A DNA stretch of 5,680 nucleotides from an uncultured Clostridia bacterium (GCA_937884625.1 CALGCE010000238.1:1-5680), one strand, 5' to 3'. Shown: positions 1-5,613, counted from the first letter of the stretch. Made by a program: numbers and translations. The notes: a model not told the origin generated them from the sequence alone.

Positions 1-177
1 GTGAGGATAAAGCAAATGAGCATATGTCCTGATGTTGGCACCTGCCTCAATGAAATCAGCGGATATTTTGAGCATTGGGATGAACTGTCGGTTAGCGACA
101 AAATCACGGTGGTTGACTGCCTGATAGAGCGCATAACCGCCTCAAAAGAAAGCATTGAAATCAAGTGGAAAATATAA
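1..177 (+). CDS. Large serine recombinase, C-terminal end (partial, 5' end outside window)
   Basis: The frame is open from base 1 to a TAA at 175-177 and encodes 58 residues. The segment around YFEHWDELSVSDKITVVDCLIERI, ending in IEIKWKI, has the look of the extreme C-terminus of large serine recombinases of the resolvase/TnpX type in Clostridia: a WDxLxxxDKxxVVDxLIxxI helix, then a short beta strand with a Lys-Trp near the end. In this family the catalytic serine and resolvase domain are N-terminal and the C-terminal zinc-ribbon and coiled-coil parts bind att DNA; all catalytic parts lie outside the window. The protein would excise or integrate a mobile element, so the left edge is probably the end of an integrated element. 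G+C here is about 43%. The family call rests on a short terminal motif, so it is good but not certain. Confidence 0.75.
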   Translation: MRIKQMSICPDVGTCLNEISGYFEHWDELSVSDKITVVDCLIERITASKESIEIKWKI

Positions 178-295
178 AATAAATGACGTCGCAAAAGCAT
201 TTCACCATTGTTGTTCTGGTGAAGCGTTACGCAGAACTACTGATAGATTAGACAGTAAAAACTTCTACGCATTCAACCCGAGTTTTGATAAGTAA
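178..295 (+). other. Possible remnant C-terminal reading frame beside the recombinase
   Basis: After the recombinase stop, a different plus frame is open from 137 to a TAA at 293-295. From about 182 it reads NDVAKAFHHCCSGEALRRTT and continues to end in FYAFNPSFDK. It has no in-frame ATG and no ribosome binding site, so it cannot be a complete gene. I do not recognise the protein. Its stop lies 24 bases before a terminator-like hairpin that could serve genes converging from both sides, which would fit the 3' end of a host gene cut by element insertion. It could equally be a chance open frame in noncoding att-flanking DNA. Confidence 0.22.
201..237. repeat. Overlapping inverted repeats beside recombinase gene (possible att-end region)
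   Basis: TTCACCA (201-207) and TGGTGAA (217-223) are perfect 7-nt inverted arms with a 9-nt loop. An alternative pairing joins GTTCT (213-217) with AGAAC (233-237), enclosing the odd palindrome GCGTTACGC (224-232). The two folds exclude each other. Neither is followed by a T-tract, so they do not look like terminators. Large serine recombinases act at att sites with imperfect dyad symmetry, often close to the recombinase gene, so a recombinase-binding or element-end role is possible. No crossover dinucleotide can be assigned without the partner site. Confidence 0.3.
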
Positions 296-318
296 TATTT
301 GCTTTTTGGCATAAATTT

Positions 319-346
319 CACCCCAAAGGGATTTTCCTTTGGGGTG
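319..346. terminator. Rho-independent terminator hairpin after pgeF (possibly bidirectional)
   Basis: CACCCCAAAGG (319-329) pairs perfectly with CCTTTGGGGTG (336-346) around a 6-nt loop, giving an 11-bp stem. It begins 12 nt past the pgeF stop codon in the minus direction. The minus-strand tail is only a short AAATTT, while the plus-strand tail is TTCTTAATTTTGTT, so it may act in both directions. It is the natural end of the cpsC-cpsD-cpsB-pgeF transcript. Confidence 0.75.
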
Positions 347-358
347 TTCTTAATTTTG

Positions 359-1174
359 TTATATAAGTTCTATTATTGCCGCTAAATTGCCTCGTTTCCC
401 GTTTGTTGCTCTATGGGAATGCATTTCATCACTATTACAGCAGGTGCATATATCGGCAACATCAATATTTTCTTCCCTTATGCCGTTTTTTATGAGCAAT
501 CTTTTATTTGCAAGTTGCATATCAAGCATAAAGTGATTATCATCTTTTCTTGTAAACACATCTGTTAAGTCGATACCCATTTTTTTAAACTCCTCATAAA
601 CAGGAGTATCAACTTCATAACAGCACTTTCTTATACAAGGACCTATCGCCACGATTATATTTTTAGGATTACAGCCGTACTCTTTAACCATTTTTTCTAC
701 CGTTACCGCACCTATTCCCTTTGCCGTACCTCGCCAGCCTGCGTGGGAAGTTGCCGCAACGTGATTTATCGGGTCGCAAAAAAGAAGTGGCGTACAGTCG
801 GCATACTGTGTTACCATCGCAACACCGCTCTCGTTGGTTACAAGCCCGTCAACATCGTGGAATTCGGGTCTTGCAAAACCAATCCCTATATCCTCTTTTG
901 TAACATTTCTTACATTACTTGTATGGGTTTGATGGGATAGCACCAAATGCGATGTATCTATTCCGACGGCACTGCAAAGTCTGCGGTAGTTTTCCTCCAC
1001 ACACTCACGGCTATCCTTATGAAAACTTAAATTCATAGAATAAAAGTCGCCCGTACTTACCCCACCGAGCCTTGTTGAAAAAACGTGCCTTACGGCACCG
1101 CATTTCGTAAGTTTCGGAAAGGTTATATATTTTAGGGTACCTGACGTATTTATATCTACCGTCTTACTTATCAT
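359..1174 (-). CDS. pgeF: PgeF / YlmD family laccase-domain protein (purine nucleoside-processing enzyme)
   Basis: A 271-residue protein of the DUF152 (Cu-oxidase_4) family, the usual full length. Visible hallmarks are HQTH at 81-84, DGLVT at 109-113, ADC at 125-127, SHAGWRGT at 143-150, IGPCI at 177-181, and a Cys-rich end (DICTCC 241-246) followed by SHRATNGKRG at 253-262. By family comparison the metal site would be H84, C127 and H144. Characterised members are cytosolic enzymes with adenosine phosphorylase or deaminase activity, or they remove mis-incorporated L-Ser from the peptidoglycan precursor UDP-MurNAc (E. coli PgeF). Which activity applies here cannot be read from the sequence. 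The ATG overlaps the cpsB stop as ATGA, and only a weak Shine-Dalgarno (AGGCGAG) precedes it, so translation is probably coupled. It is the last gene before the terminator at 319-346. Confidence 0.93.
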   Translation of the reverse strand: MISKTVDINTSGTLKYITFPKLTKCGAVRHVFSTRLGGVSTGDFYSMNLSFHKDSRECVEENYRRLCSAVGIDTSHLVLSHQTHTSNVRNVTKEDIGIGFARPEFHDVDGLVTNESGVAMVTQYADCTPLLFCDPINHVAATSHAGWRGTAKGIGAVTVEKMVKEYGCNPKNIIVAIGPCIRKCCYEVDTPVYEEFKKMGIDLTDVFTRKDDNHFMLDMQLANKRLLIKNGIREENIDVADICTCCNSDEMHSHRATNGKRGNLAAIIELI

Positions 1175-1893
1175 AAACTCGCCTGCGTTATTCTTTTATA
1201 AAGGTAATCGCTATTTTGTATAAATTTATTTTTTGTTTTTTCCCCGAATGCTTTTTCTATCTCTTCAAGTGCCTTATCCATCATAGGCGGACGCTGTTTT
1301 AGAGAATGAGTATCCGTAGCAATAAAGGAAATATAATTCTTTTTTATAAGTTTACTTACTACACGCTTATATGGCGGTTGTACTACCGAAAGCGTATTTA
1401 CCTGGGCAAAACAAGTCCCATATTCTATAAGTCCTAAAAGTTTTTTAAATCCTTTTTCACACGTATATCTTTCTATATGTGCAATAATTGGTTTTAATCC
1501 CAAATTATCATAAAGACCTTTTATATCGTTTATTACACTATCCTCTATCGGAGCATTATAAAGTTCTAAAAGTATATACGGGGTGTTTTCAATGCACAGC
1601 GATTTTATTCCCTCGCTTTTACCTATTCCCTTAAAATAGTATACTTCGCACCCTAAAAAAACATTCGGCAAATCAAGGTTTAACTTTGCCGTTTCGAGTT
1701 GCCCTTTTGCAGACTCTACAACCGAATGAAATTCATCAATATTATGCACCGACGCATCAAAATGTGGGGTTGCTATTACATCGGTTATGCCCTGCCCTTT
1801 CATCATTTTAAGCAATTCTATTGACGTTTCTATATCCCTTGCTCCGTCGTCAACCGCAGGCAATATATGTGAATGTATATCTAAAAGATGCAT
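1171..1893 (-). CDS. cpsB: CpsB/YwqE-type protein-tyrosine phosphatase (PHP family)
   Basis: A 240-residue PHP-fold metallophosphatase, normal length for the CpsB/CapC/YwqE family. The metal-binding motifs are all present: DIHSH at 5-9 (H7, H9), DDG at 15-17, TPH at 42-44 (H44), E83 in the CEVY motif, E110, AHIERY at 138-143, and DTH at 194-196. In characterised members these residues bind a trinuclear Mn/Fe-type centre that dephosphorylates the tyrosine-rich tail of the cognate BY-kinase, and the cpsD-like kinase lies immediately upstream. The ATG at 1891-1893 has a good Shine-Dalgarno, AAGGAG, about 7 nt away. A hairpin between cpsD and this gene (1920-1948) may lower its expression relative to the kinase. 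The stop overlaps pgeF by 4 nt. A histidinol-phosphatase-type PHP enzyme is the alternative, but the neighbours and DIHSHILPAVDDGA-like start make CpsB much more likely. Confidence 0.92.
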   Translation of the reverse strand: MHLLDIHSHILPAVDDGARDIETSIELLKMMKGQGITDVIATPHFDASVHNIDEFHSVVESAKGQLETAKLNLDLPNVFLGCEVYYFKGIGKSEGIKSLCIENTPYILLELYNAPIEDSVINDIKGLYDNLGLKPIIAHIERYTCEKGFKKLLGLIEYGTCFAQVNTLSVVQPPYKRVVSKLIKKNYISFIATDTHSLKQRPPMMDKALEEIEKAFGEKTKNKFIQNSDYLYKRITQASL

Positions 1894-1919
1894 TGATATT
1901 CTCCTTTACATTGCCAAAC

Positions 1920-1948
1920 AAGGCGGAGATAAAAGTACCCTCCGCCTT
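1920..1948 (-). terminator. Hairpin between cpsD and cpsB (weak terminator or attenuator)
   Basis: AAGGCGGAG (1920-1928) and CTCCGCCTT (1940-1948) form a perfect 9-bp GC-rich stem with an 11-nt loop. On the minus strand it starts 9 nt after the cpsD stop and is followed by GTTTGGC, a poor U-tract, then by the cpsB ribosome binding site. The position suits a leaky terminator or an RNA-processing or stability element that sets the ratio of kinase to phosphatase. Confidence 0.55.
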
Positions 1949-1957
1949 ACTTAATAA

Positions 1958-2887
1958 TTATTTGTCTTTTTCCTTATCCTTATTATTCTCATCAAAGTCA
2001 TCGGGAACTGAACCGTAGCCGTAACCACCGTATCCGTAACCACCGTATCCATAGCCATATCCGTAACCGCCTTGACCGTAGCCGTAGCCATACCCGTAAT
2101 TACCTTGACCGTAACTGCGTTTATTATATACGCCTCTGCTACCGTACGAATACTTACGGTAAGAATACTTTTTATTATTCTTTGGATTGGCACCGTTCAT
2201 AATGGCACCTAATATTTTAATCTCGGCAAGTTCTAACGCACCGAGTGCACGTTTTATCGTATCATGCGGAGTAAATCCGTCACGCACAACTAGTATTAGT
2301 CCGTCGGTTCTCGGAGCAATAAGCAAAGCATCGGAAACTATATCAATCGGCGGTGTGTCAATAATAACAATACTGTAAATAGGCTTTACGGTTTCAATGA
2401 GAGCATCAAAATTCTTATTGCCAATAAGTTCTGACGGGTTTGGCGGAGTTTTACCGGCGGTAAGAACATCTAAATAATCATTGACTTTAACAACGGAATC
2501 TTCAAATGTTTCGAGTTTTGCAAGTACGTTTGAAAGTCCCTTTTCATTTTCTATCCTCAATTTTTTATGTACCGATGAACGACGCATATCGGCATCTATA
2601 AGCAACACCTTATCTCCGAGTTGCGAAAATGCAATTGCAATGTTTACAGCAGTGGTAGACTTACCCTCGCCTGCATTTGGACTTGAAAACGCAATAACAC
2701 GTCCGTTCTCTTTGCCGAGTTGAAACATAAGATTTGCCCTTATGGATTTATATGACTCAACTATCGCAAAGGGAACCCTCCTAACATCGGAAGACGAATG
2801 ACTGTCCTTATATAAATCTGTGGATGTATTACCCTTCTTATTCATTACTTTTTCATTTTTAGACTTTTTATCTTTTTTATTTGACAT
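1958..2887 (-). CDS. cpsD: CpsD/YwqD-type bacterial tyrosine kinase (BY-kinase) with Gly-Tyr-rich tail
   Basis: A 309-residue P-loop tyrosine autokinase. A lysine-rich N-terminus (1-20) leads to ESYKSIRANL (44-53), matching the ExxR/KxxRxN oligomerisation motif. Walker A is NAGEGKST (71-78), Walker A' is LLIDADMRR (95-103), and Walker B is VIIDTPP (174-180). The C-terminal tail (241-292) holds 18 tyrosines, mostly as YG repeats, and is followed by an acidic/lysine end. BY-kinases autophosphorylate in trans on C-terminal tyrosine clusters once activated by a CpsC-type membrane partner, and control capsule or exopolysaccharide chain length and other targets. Typical clusters have about 4-7 tyrosines, so this tail is unusually long and low in complexity. 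The ATG overlaps the cpsC end by 11 nt; a GGTGG-like ribosome binding site lies about 9 nt upstream. Kinase and cpsC are separate, as is usual in Firmicutes. Confidence 0.93.
   Translation of the reverse strand: MSNKKDKKSKNEKVMNKKGNTSTDLYKDSHSSSDVRRVPFAIVESYKSIRANLMFQLGKENGRVIAFSSPNAGEGKSTTAVNIAIAFSQLGDKVLLIDADMRRSSVHKKLRIENEKGLSNVLAKLETFEDSVVKVNDYLDVLTAGKTPPNPSELIGNKNFDALIETVKPIYSIVIIDTPPIDIVSDALLIAPRTDGLILVVRDGFTPHDTIKRALGALELAEIKILGAIMNGANPKNNKKYSYRKYSYGSRGVYNKRSYGQGNYGYGYGYGQGGYGYGYGYGGYGYGGYGYGSVPDDFDENNKDKEKDK
2012..2098 (-). repeat. Tandem repeat encoding the YG/YGG run of the kinase tail
   Basis: This part of cpsD is built from near-identical TATGG/TACGG codon pairs. Two exact 15-bp copies, CCGTAACCACCGTAT on the plus strand, are adjacent at 2019-2033 and 2034-2048, each coding for a five-residue Tyr/Gly unit. 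Further diverged copies continue to about 2098. Unit changes by strand slippage in multiples of 6 or 15 bp would stay in frame and change the tyrosine number. Confidence 0.8.
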
Positions 2888-3641
2888 TAGAAGCGTACCA
2901 CCTATTCTTATAGTTATAATCCGACTTCAAAATTATACCGTTCTCAAAATCCGGTATTACACCGATAAGGGGAATTTCATAATGTGTAACAAAATCTTCC
3001 TCGCCTTTTATCGCCTTATCCATTAAGTCTATTAAATATACTGCTAAGTACGCAAGTGCCACACCTATTAAGGCTGCAATACCAACCGTCTTGAAATTGT
3101 TGGGGAATGTTTTTGACGCCCCTTCCGCCTTGGCACCTACTTTTGCACTTGAATAAGGAATATATCCCATTATATAATCACAGGATAGTTCAGCAAAATC
3201 GTTAACCAACGATACAGCCTTTTTAGGGTCGGTATTCGTAACATACAAATCAATAAAAAGTGAGTTACCCGACCTTTTTGCTATACTTGTCATACCCATA
3301 AGTGAGCCGTGGTTATACTTTGCAGCATATGAATTTTTGCCTTTAAGTTGTTTATATATATCCGGTGTTTTAAGAATATCAATAACCGTATCAGATAAAC
3401 TCAAAGACGAATTGATGTCCGAACCGCTTACGCTGTCAACCCTTGATATTTCTTTTGAATAAGCATCAACAAATATAGCACCGTTTGTAACAATTATCGA
3501 AGCCTTTGCCTGATACCTAGGTGTCGCAATAAATTGACAGTAACCCAAAGCAACGCCGGCACACAAGACAGCCGTAATAATAAGTATCCAAATTCGCCTT
3601 ACGGCAAGTTGTAAAAAATACATAATAGATATCTCAGCCAT
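2877..3641 (-). CDS. cpsC: CpsC/YwqC-type Wzz-domain membrane protein, BY-kinase activator
   Basis: A 254-residue polysaccharide co-polymerase-type protein. It has a short cytosolic N-terminus, a first membrane segment at about 17-38 (IWILIITAVLCAGVAL...), an extracytoplasmic Wzz region starting with ATPRYQAKASIIV (39-51), and a second membrane segment at about 186-205 preceded by P180. A cytosolic tail contains HYEIPLIGVIPDFE (220-233), the typical ...LPVLGVIPD motif of this family. In characterised pairs this tail contacts and activates the CpsD ATPase, and the kinase gene follows directly with an 11-nt overlap. The extracytoplasmic part is short, as in Gram-positive CpsC. I place the start at ATG 3639-3641: AAGAGG lies 6 nt upstream. 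An in-frame TTG at 3660-3662 would add seven residues (MYEKRLF) but has no ribosome binding site, and its extra codons contain the site itself. A promoter at 3695-3723 precedes the gene. Confidence 0.9.
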   Translation of the reverse strand: MAEISIMYFLQLAVRRIWILIITAVLCAGVALGYCQFIATPRYQAKASIIVTNGAIFVDAYSKEISRVDSVSGSDINSSLSLSDTVIDILKTPDIYKQLKGKNSYAAKYNHGSLMGMTSIAKRSGNSLFIDLYVTNTDPKKAVSLVNDFAELSCDYIMGYIPYSSAKVGAKAEGASKTFPNNFKTVGIAALIGVALAYLAVYLIDLMDKAIKGEEDFVTHYEIPLIGVIPDFENGIILKSDYNYKNRWYASNVK

Positions 3642-3647
3642 AAACAA

Positions 3648-3653
3648 CCTCTT
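3648..3653 (-). promoter_or_regulatory. Ribosome binding site deciding the cpsC start
   Basis: On the minus strand AAGAGG is followed by TTGTTT and then ATG, a 6-nt spacing. This supports the ATG at 3639-3641 over the upstream in-frame TTG. Confidence 0.75.
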
Positions 3654-3694
3654 CTCATACAAAAAACAATTAATGCGTAAGTTATACTTCTATT

Positions 3695-3723
3695 ATTTTA
3701 TCATATAGACCTTTTTTTTGCAA
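3695..3723 (-). promoter_or_regulatory. Sigma-A-type promoter of the cpsC-cpsD-cpsB-pgeF operon
   Basis: On the minus strand the -35 is TTGCAA (3718-3723, 4 of 6 to TTGACA). The spacer is exactly 17 nt with an A-tract, and the -10 is TAAAAT (3695-3700, 5 of 6), preceded by TGA, giving an extended -10 TGn motif. Transcription would begin near 3688 and leave a leader of about 47 nt before the cpsC ATG. It lies between the TIM-barrel stop and cpsC, a gap in which I see no terminator, so read-through from upstream is also possible. Confidence 0.7.
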
Positions 3724-3736
3724 CTGTTTTTTATTG

Positions 3737-4513
3737 TTATGTAAACTTAATTAATTTTCCAAAGGAATTAAAAATTTCCGAATAGTTTTTATAGGCGCTG
3801 TTGTAAACTTCAACAACAGCATTATCAGAAAATCCCGAGTTAGCAGCGGTTTTGAAAAATTTGTTAAAGTCAAAATTGCCGTTTAGAGGTAACAGACAGT
3901 CATCTTTACCGTTACTGTCGCTTATATGCAGATGTTTTACTTTACTGCCAAGCATTTTTACTGCATCAAACGGTGAATAACCTCCTCTTATACTCTGCTT
4001 TACGTCAATACAAAATCTTGCGTCATCTTTAAGACTTTGCGACATACGTCTTAAAAAATCAAGACTGTTTGCCCTGCATTTTGCCACATTTTCCTGCAAT
4101 ACCCACACGCCGTTTTTATTTACTTCTTTTGATATTTTATAAAACCTTTCAAAATACCCGTCATCGTCCATAACGTTATTTACCTTACCGCCGTGCATAA
4201 TAATATACTTTGCACCGAACTGTGACGCTATATCGGCATAACGTTTATAGTCCTCTATACCCTCGTCATATCTTCTGTCATAAGAGGAGAAAAGCATAAA
4301 CGATTCGGCAAGCGACATAGTAGGATGAACCGACAAAACTTCTATACCGTAAAAATCTTTAATCTTTATAAGTTCATTTACAAATTCCTGTTTTAGTTCG
4401 CAGTTTGCGTTAAAAAATATTTCGGTATATTTAACGCCGTTTTCCCCTATTTCCTTCAAAGATTTTTCGGTTTCGAGCGGATAAAAGCAGGAAGTCGATA
4501 CGCCTATTTTCAC
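3737..4513 (-). CDS. Sugar phosphate isomerase/epimerase-like TIM-barrel protein (AP endonuclease 2 family)
   Basis: A 258-residue protein with the layout of the xylose isomerase-like TIM barrel (AP_endonuc_2). It starts MKIGVSTSCF, with an E in YTEIFF (E31), SVHPT (H63), IIMHGG (H107), LQENV (E141), FCIDVKQ (D170), HLHISD (H194, H196, D199) and VVEVY (E235). These are the positions where family members place the His/Glu/Asp ligands of one to three divalent metals. Members include inosose isomerases, tagatose epimerases and endonuclease IV; the substrate cannot be predicted. The length is shorter than typical for endonuclease IV (about 280), and its gene context is not DNA repair. The start is GTG 4511-4513, supported by a perfect AAAGGAGG 7 nt upstream. 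It overlaps the NFACT stop as GTGA, so translation is coupled. No signal peptide: cytosolic. Confidence 0.85.
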   Translation of the reverse strand: MKIGVSTSCFYPLETEKSLKEIGENGVKYTEIFFNANCELKQEFVNELIKIKDFYGIEVLSVHPTMSLAESFMLFSSYDRRYDEGIEDYKRYADIASQFGAKYIIMHGGKVNNVMDDDGYFERFYKISKEVNKNGVWVLQENVAKCRANSLDFLRRMSQSLKDDARFCIDVKQSIRGGYSPFDAVKMLGSKVKHLHISDSNGKDDCLLPLNGNFDFNKFFKTAANSGFSDNAVVEVYNSAYKNYSEIFNSFGKLIKFT

Positions 4514-5340
4514 AAAATTTCCTCCTTTGGAGTTACAAACAAGGTCTTATTGGTAGTATAAATAACCATACCCGGCTTTGCACCCGACGGTTTTTTTACA
4601 TATTTTATGCTCGTATAGTCAACAGGAACGTTTGAAGAGTTTGCAGATTTGGAATTCTTCGCTGCAAGTGTTGCCGCAAAAGCAAGCGTTTCATCACTGA
4701 CATTACCGCCGTCACAAAAGACAACAACGTGAGAACCTGCATTCCCCTTAACGTGAAACCATATATCGTTTTTCTTCGCAAGTACGGTTGTTATATAGTC
4801 ATTTTGCAGATTATTTTTACCCACGACTATACGGTAACCCTCTTTGCTTTTATATTCTTTTAAATTTATACTTTTCTTTTCCCTATGTCCATTTTGTTTT
4901 TGTTTTTTTATATAACCCGTAGCATTCAGTTCTTTTCTTATCTCGTCAATATCCGCAACACTTGTGCTTCGGGCAATATTGTCAAGCACACTGTCTAAAT
5001 ATAAAAGTTCTTTTTTGTCACTTTCAATGAGTTTTGTAAGGGTCTGTTCGGCGGTATAACTTTTCTTATATTCCTTAAAATAATTATTTGTGTTTGCCGA
5101 TACACTAATGGTAGGATTAAGCGGTATTTCAACCGATTTTAAATCCTCATCATAATAATTTTGTACGACCGCCTTTTTGCTTCCGTTTTCAATCAGGTGC
5201 ATATTTGCCTTTATAAGTTCGCCGTAGATACGCAGTTTATCTCTATCCTTGCATTCTCCAAGTTCTGCAAGTCTTGATGACATTCTGCGGTTTGCCCTCC
5301 CAACAAGATTATTCACAAGTTTGGTTATATCCGCCGACAT
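4510..5340 (-). CDS. rqcH: NFACT/RqcH family protein, C-terminal half only (5'-truncated by fusion to topB)
   Basis: The 276 residues match the C-terminal half of bacterial RqcH/NFACT proteins (formerly fibronectin-binding FbpA), which normally run about 560-590 residues. Residues 1-140 are the helical and coiled-coil middle region, including the family signature RIYGELIKANMHLI (37-50). From about 160 comes the NFACT-R domain: EGYRIVVGKNNLQND (167-181), DIWFHVKGNAGSHVV (192-206), and the end PVDYTSIKYVKKPSGAKPGM (239-258). RqcH binds stalled 60S-like 50S subunits and recruits tRNA-Ala to add poly-Ala tails; the NFACT-N domain that carries the essential Asp-Arg motif is absent. The homologous frame continues upstream of the ATG as FYSERENTARIKR (5379-5341) before joining topB, so ATG 5338-5340 is a forced internal start, probably without native translation signals. 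The stop of the topB piece lies 5 nt before this ATG, so re-initiation is conceivable. Probably non-functional in ribosome rescue. Confidence 0.85.
   Translation of the reverse strand: MSADITKLVNNLVGRANRRMSSRLAELGECKDRDKLRIYGELIKANMHLIENGSKKAVVQNYYDEDLKSVEIPLNPTISVSANTNNYFKEYKKSYTAEQTLTKLIESDKKELLYLDSVLDNIARSTSVADIDEIRKELNATGYIKKQKQNGHREKKSINLKEYKSKEGYRIVVGKNNLQNDYITTVLAKKNDIWFHVKGNAGSHVVVFCDGGNVSDETLAFAATLAAKNSKSANSSNVPVDYTSIKYVKKPSGAKPGMVIYTTNKTLFVTPKEEIL
4521..4528 (-). promoter_or_regulatory. Strong ribosome binding site for the GTG-started TIM-barrel gene
   Basis: AAAGGAGG on the minus strand sits 7 nt before GTG 4511-4513. It lies inside the last codons of the NFACT frame and fixes the non-ATG start. 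Confidence 0.85.
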
Positions 5341-5345
5341 TCTCT

Positions 5346-5582
5346 TTATTCGTGCGGTGTTTTCTCTTTCGGAATAAAAGGCAGCGTATCAAGCCGCCAG
5401 AATTTCAGTCTGGGATCATAGGCTTCGGGATAGCTCATGGTGACCAGATGACCAACACACCAGGTGACCACATAATGCTCCGATTCCAAAAAGCCATTGC
5501 CCCTTGACATATTTTCGCCTAAGGCTTTGGCAAATTCCTGAGCCACAGACGGTTTTTCTGCAATAAACAGACTCTTTCCCAC
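5346..5582 (-). pseudogene. topB: DNA topoisomerase III, N-terminal fragment (mobile-element type, 3'-truncated)
   Basis: The frame codes for 78 residues, of which about the first 73 look like the TOPRIM start of TopB from conjugative elements of Firmicutes: KSLFIAEKPSVAQEFAKAL (3-21, with catalytic E9), VVTWCVGHLVTM (38-49), and FWRLDTLPFIPKE (61-73). TopB is normally about 600-700 residues. The TOPRIM Asp residues, the catalytic Tyr and the strand-gate domains are missing. After E73 the frame runs into KTPHE and stops, where the sequence becomes that of the NFACT gene. The start is GTG 5580-5582. AAGGAAG lies about 12 nt upstream, a rather long spacing, and no in-frame ATG exists nearby. 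G+C is about 47%, above the genes to its left. It cannot be an active topoisomerase. Confidence 0.88.
5364..5379 (-). other. Breakpoint between topB and the NFACT gene
   Basis: Through this 16-bp interval the topB frame reads FIPKE and the NFACT frame, offset by one, reads FYSERE. Both readings look native for their families, so the junction lies inside or at the edges of the interval, and both parental sequences may have shared it. It could be a recombination or deletion scar, or a chimeric assembly join. Confidence 0.6.
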
Positions 5583-5613
5583 TATATATTTTATCTTCCT
5601 TACTAACGGTGAA

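Noticed and set aside
183..251. A 22-codon plus-strand ORF starting ATGACGTCG just after the recombinase
   Set aside because: No ribosome binding site; it overlaps the inverted repeats and resembles no known peptide.
178..300. A tRNA gene end as integration target
   Set aside because: No acceptor/T-arm pairing or CCA end could be found around the only TTCAA-like motif at 272-276.
284..318. TTGATA followed by CATAAA as a plus-strand promoter
   Set aside because: Spacing is 19 nt with a poor -10, and it would fire directly into the terminator hairpin.
721..940. Two plus-strand open frames of 60-65 codons
   Set aside because: They lie antisense to the conserved core of pgeF (SHAGWRGT region), with no ribosome binding site or recognisable product.
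2012..2098. Short regular repeats that could suggest a CRISPR or intergenic repeat array
   Set aside because: Repeats have no spacers and lie in frame inside cpsD, encoding Tyr-Gly units.
1951..2193. An 80-residue minus-strand frame rich in TV and TDMAMDT-like repeats
   Set aside because: It is the cpsD tail repeat read in the wrong frame; the true cpsD frame carries clear kinase motifs.
5274..5507. A 77-codon plus-strand frame spanning the topB/NFACT junction
   Set aside because: It is antisense to both recognisable fragments and crosses the breakpoint, so it is a chance frame.
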